A DNA stretch of 53,097 nucleotides from an uncultured Bacteroidales bacterium (GTDB taxonomy: Bacteria; Bacteroidota; Bacteroidia; Bacteroidales; Bacteroidaceae), in NCBI GenBank assembly GCA_902787555.1, contig CADAGO010000015.1, positions 1 to 53,097 on the forward strand. Reading direction: 5' to 3'. The translations under genes and the position numbers were made by a program. The notes beneath the pieces were generated by a model that ran no database searches, was not told the origin of the DNA, and saw only the letters and a list, made by a program, of their open reading frames with translations. This document shows positions 34,843-41,625 of this stretch, piece by piece; positions within the stretch are counted from its first letter, which is position 1, and each line of letters opens with the position of its first letter.

Positions 34843-36293
34843 GCTTCGTCCTCCTCTATGATTGTTTCGATTTCAGCAAGCAGGGTGCCTGCCTTGGCGT
34901 GCAAAGCAGCTAAAGACTCGTGTATCTCTTCTGGCGTACGCTCATCCACTTCTTCCACCTTGTGCGGGTTCTTCACGCTAAGGTCGTAGTCCTCTCCCAA
35001 AGAAGACACATCGATGCTCCATGAATTTTCGCTATCGGCTTTCGTTTTCTGCAAAGCGAGGAAATCAGCAAGGTCATCTTCTGTCAGCGGTTGCGTCTTG
35101 GTGAAGTGCTTATCGAGTTGGTAATACCAAATCTTCTGCGTTGGTTCACCCTTAGTAAAGAACAGTACCACGGTCTTCACACCAGCACCTGTGAACACAC
35201 CACTGGGAAGGTCTAAGATGGTATGCAAGTTGCACTCCTCCAAGAGCTTTTTTCGTAAGAGCTTGGCATCACCATTACTCAGGAAGGTGTTCTTGATAAC
35301 AATACCTGCACGGCCTCCAGCTTTCAGCATTCGCATAAAATGCTGCATAAACATATAGGCTGTTTCGCTGCTCTTGATGGGGAAATTCTGTTGCACTTCC
35401 TCACGCTCCGAACCTCCGAAGGGGGGATTGGCAAGGATGACATTCTTCTGCTCCGAAGGGGTAATATTACTCAGATTCTCCGTCAGCGTATTGGTACGGA
35501 TGATATTCGGCGACTGCACACCATGCAGAATCATGTTCATCATGGCAATGATATAAGCCAAACCTTTCAGCTCCTTACCATAGAATGTCTTCAGTTGCAG
35601 GGTGGCTTCCTCACTACTGCTTATTCCGGGTTTTCCATGCATATAGGTGTAGGCTTCGCAAAGGAATCCCGCACTACCGCAGGCTCCGTCATAGACGGTC
35701 TCACCAATCTGGGGATTCACGCTCTTTACGATGGTGCGGATGAGTGGACGCGGGGTGTAATACTCACCGCCATTACGCCCTGCATTACCCATCTGGCGCA
35801 GACGGTCTTCGTAGATCTGCGTCATCTCGTGGCGGTTCTCTGCCGTCTGGAAGCGGAGTTCGTCGATATGCTCAATGATGTCACGGAGGTTGTAGCCGCT
35901 CGATATCTTGTTTTTGATATTCGTGAAGATGATACCTACCTTATACTCAATGGTGTCAGGCTCGTACTTCTCAGTGAACGACTGGAGATAAGGGAACAAC
36001 TTCCCGTTGACAAACTCTATCAGGTCGTCACCTACCAAAGCACTTTTGCTGTCGTAGCGACCCGTCGCATCCAACGGCATTGCCCATTTGTTCCATTGGT
36101 AATCACCGCTGATGATACGCTCGTAGGGCTTTTCTTCCAGCTCTGCCGCCTGTTCGCGCGTCAGTTCCAAGTCGTCAAAGTACTTCAGGAACAGCACCCA
36201 GCTCGACTGCTCCACATAATCCAACGCCGTGCTGCAACCATCATCATGCCGCAGCGTATTATCTATTGCCTTAAAGGTAGATTCAAATGCCAT
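34839..36293 (-). CDS. hsdM: Type I restriction-modification DNA methyltransferase, M subunit
   Basis: HsdM transfers a methyl group from S-adenosylmethionine to adenine N6 at the site chosen by HsdS. The 484-residue protein begins with the helical HsdM_N domain (DNTLRHDDGCSTALDYVEQSSWVLFLKYFDDLE), followed by GEYYTPRPLIRTIV, motif I YDGACGSAGFLCEAY, motif IV NPPFGG and the catalytic-fold segment KAGGRAGIVI. Motif I has YDGACGS where DPACGS is most usual. First gene of the operon; ends EEDEA with an AGGAGG-type sequence that may aid re-initiation at the Fic ATG. Confidence 0.95.
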   Translation of the reverse strand: MAFESTFKAIDNTLRHDDGCSTALDYVEQSSWVLFLKYFDDLELTREQAAELEEKPYERIISGDYQWNKWAMPLDATGRYDSKSALVGDDLIEFVNGKLFPYLQSFTEKYEPDTIEYKVGIIFTNIKNKISSGYNLRDIIEHIDELRFQTAENRHEMTQIYEDRLRQMGNAGRNGGEYYTPRPLIRTIVKSVNPQIGETVYDGACGSAGFLCEAYTYMHGKPGISSSEEATLQLKTFYGKELKGLAYIIAMMNMILHGVQSPNIIRTNTLTENLSNITPSEQKNVILANPPFGGSEREEVQQNFPIKSSETAYMFMQHFMRMLKAGGRAGIVIKNTFLSNGDAKLLRKKLLEECNLHTILDLPSGVFTGAGVKTVVLFFTKGEPTQKIWYYQLDKHFTKTQPLTEDDLADFLALQKTKADSENSWSIDVSSLGEDYDLSVKNPHKVEEVDERTPEEIHESLAALHAKAGTLLAEIETIIEEDEA

Positions 36294-36321
36294 ATTTATC
36301 AGCTATAGTTTATTGCAACTG

Positions 36322-36352
36322 CAAAGATAGCAACAACCGAGCGAAGTACAAA
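36322..36352 (-). promoter_or_regulatory. Promoter of the restriction operon
   Basis: On the minus strand TTTG (36349-36352) and TATCTTTG (36322-36329) are 19 nt apart, about 30 nt ahead of the hsdM ATG. Confidence 0.7.
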
Positions 36353-36425
36353 ATAAATTAGCATTTATTTTTAATTCCGAGGTGCATTTTATCTTCGACG
36401 AAGTCAAAAATCAGTTTTTCCCGTC

Positions 36426-36615
36426 ACTTCGTACTTCGTACTTCGTACATTTACATTTTCCGAAAACGGGAAAACAGCTGCTGGTAATAGAATGAATCAT
36501 ACAATAAATAATTTTAATATATAATATATATAATATATTATATATATTATATATTAATTTTTCTTCCTTCTGTTTTTTTCAAAAACCAAGATGTACGAAG
36601 TACGAAGTACGAAGT
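36426..36615. repeat. 24-bp inverted repeat of heptamers enclosing a 44-bp perfect AT palindrome
   Basis: The left arm (36426-36449) is three ACTTCGT heptamers plus ACA; the right arm (36592-36615) is its exact reverse complement (TACGAAG x3). Between them lies an all-AT perfect palindrome at 36514-36557, checked base by base over 22 pairs. Near the left arm is also CCGAAAACGG. The structure stands between the divergent hsdM operon and the HU gene. It resembles iterons with an AT-rich unwinding element, or a recombination site; function unknown. Confidence 0.85.
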
Positions 36616-36730
36616 AAACAGTGTTTCCCTAACACAGATACCTTTGCGTTGTAAATCTTCGTACATGCTCCTTTGCTCTCTTCACTTTACAAAAACAGCC
36701 AATTCAGAAGACGTAACTTCGCGCTCCGAG

Positions 36731-36796
36731 AGATTACGGCTCGCCGCGCACGAAATTACGGCACACTGCCCATGAAATTACGTTTCGCCAAATGCC
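36731..36796 (+). repeat. Three tandem 22-nt repeats ahead of the HU gene promoter
   Basis: GAAATTACGG-type units recur with a period of 22: ATTACG is at 36733, 36755 and 36777. They lie about 40 nt upstream of the -33 element of the HU gene. A fourth, degenerate unit may precede them at about 36709. Confidence 0.65.
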
Positions 36797-36837
36797 CCGT
36801 TTCCCCGTTTTTTTTCCGAAATTTTTTTTTTGAAAAT

Positions 36838-36868
36838 TTGGTCATTTCAGTTTTTTTTCGTAACTTTG
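36838..36868 (+). promoter_or_regulatory. Promoter of the HU gene
   Basis: TTG at 36838-36840 and TAACTTTG at 36861-36868, 20 nt apart, about 85 nt ahead of the ATG. The region before it has runs of 8-10 T. Confidence 0.7.
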
Positions 36869-36952
36869 TACCCGCAAAGCTGAAGGAACAAAGCGCGCAT
36901 GTCCGAAGGCAGAGCAACAACAGAATTGTTTAACCCTTAAATCAAATTAACT

Positions 36953-37780
36953 ATGGCAAAAATCATCTATGACATCTATCGCAACGTCAAGTCCGGATCA
37001 GTATCCGAAGGACGTTACTTCGGCCGAATTCTTCAGACCGAAACCCTCAACACCGCCAAGCTGGCACGTCACATCGCCGAACACGGCTCACCCTACACGC
37101 AGGACGTAGTAGAAGGAGTGCTCCGCAAGGCAGAAAGCTGTATCCTCGAGCTCATCCTCGACTCGAAGAAAATCAAGATCGACGGACTGGGCACCTTCTA
37201 CATCACGGGCGAGAACCAGAAGCACGGCACCATCAGCATCGCCAAGTTCAACCCCAAGACCTCGTTCAAGGGCCTCCACATCCGCTTCCTCCCCGACCAG
37301 GCCACCGAAGCCAACCTCAGCAGCCGCAGCGTCCTCAACCAGGCATCCTTCATCTGGGCAGAAGACCTCAAGCGCGAGAAAGCAGAGGAACGACCAGAGG
37401 GTAGCACTAACGAAAACAGCCTCACCCCCGACCCCTCTCCTCAAGGCGAGGGGAGTGAGAATAGTGGCAGCGGAAACAGTGGCAACAGCGGTAGTTCCGT
37501 TCCGACCCTGACCATCAGCCGCAGTGGTAGCGGCACGTCAGCAGTCACCGTAGGCGGCAACGCAGTCAACAGCGGCAGCCAGATCGCAGCAGGCACCGAG
37601 GTAGCCCTCAGCGTCACCCCAGCCGAAGGTCAGACCCCAACGGCCACCCTCAACGGCAGCTCAGTCACCCTGACTGAAAGCGACGGCACCTACACTGGTA
37701 CCTTCCAGATGCCCGACGGCAACGCAACCCTCGTCATCAACAGCGGCAGCACCGGAGGCGGTGGAGCTGACCAGAACTAA
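36953..37780 (+). CDS. HU family DNA-binding protein with Ser/Gly linker and Ig-like C-terminal domain
   Basis: Residues 1-125 of 275 form the Bacteroidetes HU-like fold: YDIYRNVKSGSVSEGRYFGRI, LARHIAEHGSPYTQDVVEGVLRKAESCILELILDSKKIKIDGLGTFYI. Residues ~157-180 are a linker whose first part, LTPDPSPQGEGSE, is encoded by a palindromic repeat, then Ser/Gly/Asn repeats. Residues ~185-270 are a beta-rich domain (ALSVTPAEGQTPTATLNGSSVTL, TFQMPDGNATLVI) of the kind used for surface or adhesion roles, unusual on a nucleoid protein. The GC content is higher than that of the neighbours. A smalltalk-type gene follows. It opens the right arm of the accessory module. Confidence 0.88.
   Translation: MAKIIYDIYRNVKSGSVSEGRYFGRILQTETLNTAKLARHIAEHGSPYTQDVVEGVLRKAESCILELILDSKKIKIDGLGTFYITGENQKHGTISIAKFNPKTSFKGLHIRFLPDQATEANLSSRSVLNQASFIWAEDLKREKAEERPEGSTNENSLTPDPSPQGEGSENSGSGNSGNSGSSVPTLTISRSGSGTSAVTVGGNAVNSGSQIAAGTEVALSVTPAEGQTPTATLNGSSVTLTESDGTYTGTFQMPDGNATLVINSGSTGGGGADQN
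37421..37459 (+). repeat. Palindromic element in frame in the HU gene
   Basis: Outer stem CTCAC / GTGAG (37421-37425, 37455-37459) and inner stem CCCCTC / GAGGGG (37432-37437, 37448-37453) frame the encoded peptide LTPDPSPQGEGSE. The frame is kept. Confidence 0.65.
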
Positions 37781-37794
37781 AGAGACGGCCCAGA

Positions 37795-37876
37795 CCCCCT
37801 CTGTCCTCTGGACATCTCCCCCGAGGGGGAGAGTGACGGGGAATGGCCCCTCCTCTTATCCCCCCGAGGGGGGAAG
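37795..37876 (+). repeat. Two GC-rich palindromic elements between HU and the smalltalk-type gene
   Basis: The first has stem CTCCCCC / GGGGGAG with loop GA around 37816-37831. The second (37846-37875) is GCCCCTCCTCTTATCCCCCC followed by GA and GGGGGG; the same element, inverted, is at 24928-24957, and a shorter copy at 46023-46050. They may also weaken read-through from the HU gene. Confidence 0.7.
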
Positions 37877-37986
37877 ATAGTAAATTGTAAATGATTAAAT
37901 GGGAAACTTTTGGAGCAGCGAGTGCAAAATTGAATTTATTCAAATTTTGCCGAGTCGTGACAAAAGAAAACAAAGTTAAATGAAAG

Positions 37987-38094
37987 ATGGAAGAAAACAA
38001 GAAGAAGGTCATTGCGGAAGTCATCCGCTTCATAATTACCGTTCTCGGAGCTTTGCTCGGAACCTCTGCACTTCAGTCCTGTGGGCTGTGCTAG
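37987..38094 (+). CDS. Smalltalk-type mini-protein (35 residues)
   Basis: The short frame MEENKKKVIAEVIRFIITVL is followed by GALLGTSALQSCGLC and a stop. A charged start and one hydrophobic helix with Gly-Ala-Leu-Leu-Gly and an end in S-C match the family named smalltalk protein in NCBI annotations, which sits next to HU-family and M15/amidase genes in Bacteroides. Placement 207 bases after the HU gene and a clean terminator 35 bases beyond support it. Its function is unknown; membrane insertion is likely. Confidence 0.75.
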   Translation: MEENKKKVIAEVIRFIITVLGALLGTSALQSCGLC

Positions 38095-38128
38095 GAATGT
38101 TCGGACTAGAAATAGATCTCTGAAAATT

Positions 38129-38157
38129 GAGTCGGGCTATACAGCTCGACTCTTTTT
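38129..38157 (+). terminator. Intrinsic terminator after the smalltalk-type gene
   Basis: Stem GAGTCG / CGACTC (38129-38134, 38147-38152), extended by GCT / AGC inside, followed by TTTTT. Confidence 0.8.
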
Positions 38158-38214
38158 GTGATTTGTGATTTTTGTGATTTGTGATTTTTGTGATTTGTGA
38201 TTTTGTGATTTTGG
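38153..38214 (+). repeat. Tandem repeat of about 16 nt, TTTTTGTGATTTGTGA
   Basis: Three full units and a partial one, directly after the terminator. No gene is seen between here and 38483 except a possible -7 element at 38373. Confidence 0.75.
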
Positions 38215-38372
38215 TGGGAAAAGGCATTCTTTTCGGTGAAAATGTCATCAAAAACCAGGAAAAGACACCGGAAAAGACTGATCTCATTGCAAAAATTGAT
38301 GTGAAAGTAAGAAAATATGGTGTAAGAATCAGTTTTTTGCGATGGATGATGCGAAAAGTGATACGATTTATG

Positions 38373-38380
38373 TAATTTTG
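38373..38380 (+). promoter_or_regulatory. Possible -7 element of the surface lipoprotein gene
   Basis: TAATTTTG fits TAnnTTTG; it would give a leader of about 100 nt before 38484. No -33 element is clear. Confidence 0.4.
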
Positions 38381-38483
38381 CACCGATTTTCCGTTGTGGG
38401 AGATAAGAGTCAAAACCAAGCGGTCGAGGACCGCGATAACTTCTAAAGTTGAGCTTGCGAAACTTAAATTAAAATATTAGTAT

Positions 38484-40484
38484 ATGAAAAGAAAGATGAT
38501 GTGGATGCTTGCTGCCATCCTGACTATATGCAGCACTAGTGTGATGACGTCGTGCTCTGAAGATGACGACAACGACTCACCAAAGGGTAAAACCGACATC
38601 GAACAGCAGCGGTTGGAGGAGTGGGAACCATGCAACAAACTCACCTACATTTCGGGCATCGATAGCGAAGACCCCGATTTGCAGAATGTCATCCGTCAGC
38701 GTTTCCCCAATCAGACGCAAGACCTTCAAAAGGCGGAGGTAGCTTTCGTCAGCATTCCTACTGCCCTGTCAAGAATCGACGAACTGGGCGATTTCTACAA
38801 CCGTGGCGGTCTCATCGTCATGATGCGTCCTTCGGAAGAGGGCTTCGACTCCTTAGGCGATGGCTATTTGGATGATGAGGACGACGGCGAGGAAGGCTAC
38901 TGGGACGACGAGTATAACGCCAGCGAGGATTTCTTCGCCAGCGAGGAGATGGACGAGGTGTTCTTTGCCTACAATAAGTATGAGCAACACTACACGATGT
39001 ATGAGGAGCCTGAGTTTGACGGGAAATACACCGATGAAATCAAGGAGATGTCGGCTGATGAATGGGAATCCATTCGTCAGTACAACGAGCAGTTCCCCGC
39101 AGATTCGGAGACGAAGAATACGGAGAGCCTGTACGACAACGACTACGATCAGAACTACAACTATTTTCAGGCACGTCTCGACCCCTTCATCGATTTCATT
39201 GAAGACATCAGCGAGGAAACATCACGCAGAGCCACACGTGCCGACGATGACGGCAGCGACATGAAGATGGAAGTGGAAGACGGCTACTTCTTCGTGAAAG
39301 ACATCCCTGTCAGCCTGAATCACTGCATCGAGAAGGATTACTACTGGAACAAAAGCAGTTCGGTGACCCTCAAGTACTGGGTAAGTTCTGTCTATTTGCT
39401 GTCGAGCAACGGACAGAGCAAGGCTGGCGATTACTACATGGTAAGAAGCGAAATCACGCCTCACATCAAGCCTCTGTGGGAGGTTGCAGCCCGCACGGGA
39501 GGCCTCTTCAGCTGGGGACGATGCCGCATCTATGCCTATTGGTTTGATAACATGACCGTGGAATATGAGTTGCTCGATGCCAACAACAATTCCATCGCTA
39601 ACAAGATTCAGTATTACAAGACCCCAATCCCCGACAATCAGAATACCGAATACTCCTACTCCAACGGCGTCTCTTGGTCGATCAGCGGCTCCGGTTCTCT
39701 CGAAATTGGCAAAGAAGGAAAGAAAGGTTCCTTCAGCATAGGTTTCACTCGCGAAGTGTCGAGCAGTGTGAGCTACGCACTCAAATCCATCGGTTACGAG
39801 CGCAACACATCAACGACCTATCCATCGTTCCGCTATACTGCTCAGAATGTGAAACTGGATGACGATGACTATGAGGATGAGGCGGCAACGAATGTCAACT
39901 TCCCTGCCATCATCCACACAGAGTTCTCTGCCAACACAGCATGGATGTGGCGTGTGCCACGTAGCAGCAACCTGGGTGCCGACGACAACAGTACGACCCA
40001 CTTCAACCTGCGCGTGAAGGTGAAGCCCGTATTCGCATCATGGTATCATTGGCGCGGAGCAGTGCAGTACGACAGCAACAAGAAGACCTACAACGGCTAT
40101 ATTGCCAGCCCGTTCGGTTGGTTTAATCATACAGACAAACTGCCTAATCCCGACCGTACCCCATGGGGTGTGATTGCGCTGAAGAATGCTGCATCATCCT
40201 ACACGATCGGCAACATCAAGATCTACAAGCAGGAAGAATTCGCTGCACAGGGAGTGAAAGCCCCCGTCTATGCCTCGATATCCAGTTCATACAATGTGAA
40301 CGAAGTAGCGAAAAAGTACCTGCCAGAAGGTACATACACCCTCACCTATCAAGCCCTCGACCCCAACCATAACAATAAGGTATTGGGCAACTGGAAATAT
40401 GAGAACATCAAGATAGTGCAGGGTCAGAATGCTGCTGAAGCCACTACTGAAATATCTAGCATCAATGCGCAGAAGTTAAAGTAA
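38484..40484 (+). CDS. Surface-exposed lipoprotein, possible leukocidin/hemolysin-like beta-pore protein
   Basis: The 666-residue precursor has a lipobox ending in Cys24 (VMTSC) followed by SEDDDND, matching the acidic surface-export signal of Bacteroidetes lipoproteins. Residues ~130-260 are very acidic (DDEDDGEEGYWDDEYN). The region ~395-460 has alternating small and aromatic residues (NGVSWSISGSGSLEI, GSFSIGFTREVSSSVSYALK), like the membrane-spanning stem of leukocidin-type toxins, followed by YPSFRYTAQNV and FNLRVKVKPVFASW strands that also fit that fold. I infer a beta-pore-forming relative acting on competitors or host cells; an adhesin or structural protein is the alternative. Confidence 0.7.
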   Translation: MKRKMMWMLAAILTICSTSVMTSCSEDDDNDSPKGKTDIEQQRLEEWEPCNKLTYISGIDSEDPDLQNVIRQRFPNQTQDLQKAEVAFVSIPTALSRIDELGDFYNRGGLIVMMRPSEEGFDSLGDGYLDDEDDGEEGYWDDEYNASEDFFASEEMDEVFFAYNKYEQHYTMYEEPEFDGKYTDEIKEMSADEWESIRQYNEQFPADSETKNTESLYDNDYDQNYNYFQARLDPFIDFIEDISEETSRRATRADDDGSDMKMEVEDGYFFVKDIPVSLNHCIEKDYYWNKSSSVTLKYWVSSVYLLSSNGQSKAGDYYMVRSEITPHIKPLWEVAARTGGLFSWGRCRIYAYWFDNMTVEYELLDANNNSIANKIQYYKTPIPDNQNTEYSYSNGVSWSISGSGSLEIGKEGKKGSFSIGFTREVSSSVSYALKSIGYERNTSTTYPSFRYTAQNVKLDDDDYEDEAATNVNFPAIIHTEFSANTAWMWRVPRSSNLGADDNSTTHFNLRVKVKPVFASWYHWRGAVQYDSNKKTYNGYIASPFGWFNHTDKLPNPDRTPWGVIALKNAASSYTIGNIKIYKQEEFAAQGVKAPVYASISSSYNVNEVAKKYLPEGTYTLTYQALDPNHNNKVLGNWKYENIKIVQGQNAAEATTEISSINAQKLK

Positions 40485-40515
40485 CATTCAGAAAACCTGC
40501 CTAAGTGCATTTGTC

Positions 40516-40551
40516 AAGAGGGTGTGTCAGAAAACAATGGCATACCCTCTT
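40516..40551 (+). terminator. Hairpin terminator-like structure after the surface lipoprotein gene
   Basis: Stem AAGAGGGTGTG / CATACCCTCTT with one G-T pair and a 14-nt loop. No T-run follows, so termination efficiency is uncertain. Confidence 0.55.
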
Positions 40552-40587
40552 GCTATTCGGAAAGAAGTGAGAGTTAAGAAGAAGCCG

Positions 40588-40628
40588 CCATTAACCTACT
40601 AAGCCATTAACCTACTAAGCTATTAAGC
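40588..40628 (+). repeat. Tandem 16-nt repeat CCATTAACCTACTAAG
   Basis: Two exact units and a partial one. Related short words (ATTAAGCTA, ATTAACCTA) are repeated at 24858-24890, inverted at 43279-43340, and at 52645-52696. Confidence 0.75.
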
Positions 40629-40631
40629 CCC

Positions 40632-40762
40632 AAAAAAGGCTACCCCTTTACTTCACGCATAAGAGTAGCCACAACACAAACACAAAATAAAACACGACAA
40701 AACTACTTCATGATGAAGTTCTCCTTCGCTTAACGAAGTCGAAGCCTTCAATCTTTGAAGTG
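40632..40762 (-). ncRNA. Candidate small RNA (about 130 nt) with own promoter and terminator
   Basis: On the minus strand a consensus promoter (40768-40798) is followed by a stretch with no usable frame but clear stems: CTTCAA-AGA-TTGAAG, CTTCG-TTAAG-CGAAG, ACTTCATCATGAAGT, each with CUUC/GAAG arms, then a U/G-rich single-stranded part and a terminator GGCTAC / GTAGCC (40665-40670, 40638-40643) followed by six T. It lies between the surface lipoprotein gene and maf. A short frame through it (ATG AAG TAG) is not coding. I know of no family to assign. Confidence 0.6.
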
Positions 40763-40767
40763 GATTG

Positions 40768-40798
40768 CAAATGTACGTTATTTTTTTTATTCTGCAAA
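40768..40798 (-). promoter_or_regulatory. Promoter of the candidate small RNA
   Basis: TTTG (40795-40798) and TACATTTG (40768-40775) on the minus strand, 19 nt apart; predicted start near 40762. Confidence 0.7.
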
Positions 40799-40858
40799 AC
40801 TTTTTCGAGTTTTTTTTTACTTTTGTTGTTTTTTTACCGCATTTCTGCATTTTGACCC

Positions 40859-41440
40859 TCATTTTGTGAGGTCGACCCCACAAAAACGGCGTAATTCTTC
40901 ATAAAGTCGCTGAACAGGTAGTCCCATCACATTGAAGTAACTGCCCTCGATGCGTGTCACACCGATGAAACCTATCCATTCCTGAATGCCGTATGCACCT
41001 GCTTTGTCGAACGGGCGATAGTGGTCGACATAGTGTATGATGTCGTCGGGATGGAGCGATGCGAAAGTGACGCGCGACACGGAGGCAAAACTCTTCTGCG
41101 ACTCAACGGTAGCAAGGGTGACACCAGTGATCACCTCGTGGGTACGTCCCGACAGGTCGGTGAGCATACGGATGGCTTCGTCGCGGTCGTGTGGTTTTCC
41201 GAGTACCCTACCCTCGAGCATCACGACGGTGTCGGCGGTGATGAGGAGTTCGTCGTTGGCGAGTGTGGGCAGATAGGCGCGTGCCTTCTGTGCTGATATA
41301 TAGCGCGGTATCTCTTCGCCCTGCAGGATGTCGGGATAGCGTTCGTCGATGCCGCTGAGGACGCGCACTTCGAAGGGGAGTTCGAGTCCGGCAAGGAGTT
41401 CCTTGCGTCGTGGGGAGTTGCTGGCAAGTATTAACTTCAT
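40859..41440 (-). CDS. maf: Maf family nucleotide pyrophosphatase
   Basis: Maf proteins hydrolyse non-canonical or excess nucleoside triphosphates to monophosphates and have been linked to septum control. The 193-residue protein begins MKLILASNSPRRKELLAGL with the substrate-binding SxSPRR signature and has ITADTVVMLEGRVLGKP (catalytic Asp) and DKAGAYGIQEWIG, both family hallmarks of the dTTP/UTP-type Maf. The start at 41440 is chosen for the SNSPRR strand; five residues ahead in frame are doubtful. It has its own divergent promoter. Confidence 0.94.
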   Translation of the reverse strand: MKLILASNSPRRKELLAGLELPFEVRVLSGIDERYPDILQGEEIPRYISAQKARAYLPTLANDELLITADTVVMLEGRVLGKPHDRDEAIRMLTDLSGRTHEVITGVTLATVESQKSFASVSRVTFASLHPDDIIHYVDHYRPFDKAGAYGIQEWIGFIGVTRIEGSYFNVMGLPVQRLYEELRRFCGVDLTK

Positions 41441-41484
41441 GAAAATATGATGCATTAAAATGGTTAATTATTCAGAACACGATG

Positions 41485-41516
41485 CAAATGTACGCATTTT
41501 ATATTGAACACCCAAA
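41485..41516 (-). promoter_or_regulatory. maf promoter
   Basis: TTTG (41513-41516) and TACATTTG (41485-41492) on the minus strand, 20 nt apart. Confidence 0.7.
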
Positions 41517-41577
41517 GGAAAAAGGCATTATTTGCAAAAAAACAGAAATGGTAAATGATTAAATGGTAAATATTTTG

Positions 41578-41585
41578 TAACTTTG
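41578..41585 (+). promoter_or_regulatory. -7 element of the LysM gene
   Basis: TAACTTTG, about 40 nt ahead of the ATG at 41626; the sequence just before is the simple repeat AAATGGTAAAT. Confidence 0.55.
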
Positions 41586-41625
41586 CACTCGATTTATGTG
41601 ATATTATTATAATATAATAAGGATT

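Noticed and set aside
36426-36615. CRISPR array
   Set aside because: The repeats are 7-mers without unique spacers, and no cas genes are present.
36673-36933. An 86-codon plus-strand frame ahead of the HU gene
   Set aside because: It covers the 22-nt repeats and the HU promoter; Phe-run composition comes from the T tracts.
24364-38094. Complete prophage
   Set aside because: There are no capsid, terminase, portal or tail genes, and no integrase or tRNA attachment site; only M15, primase-like and HU genes recall mobile elements.
38036-38419. A 127-codon minus-strand frame downstream of the smalltalk-type gene
   Set aside because: Most of it is translated tandem repeat (KITKSQ-type) and terminator sequence.
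40653-40883. A 76-codon frame on the minus strand between the surface lipoprotein gene and maf
   Set aside because: It crosses the promoter and first half of the candidate small RNA and overlaps the end of maf; composition is unlike a protein (Lys-rich start, Cys-rich end).
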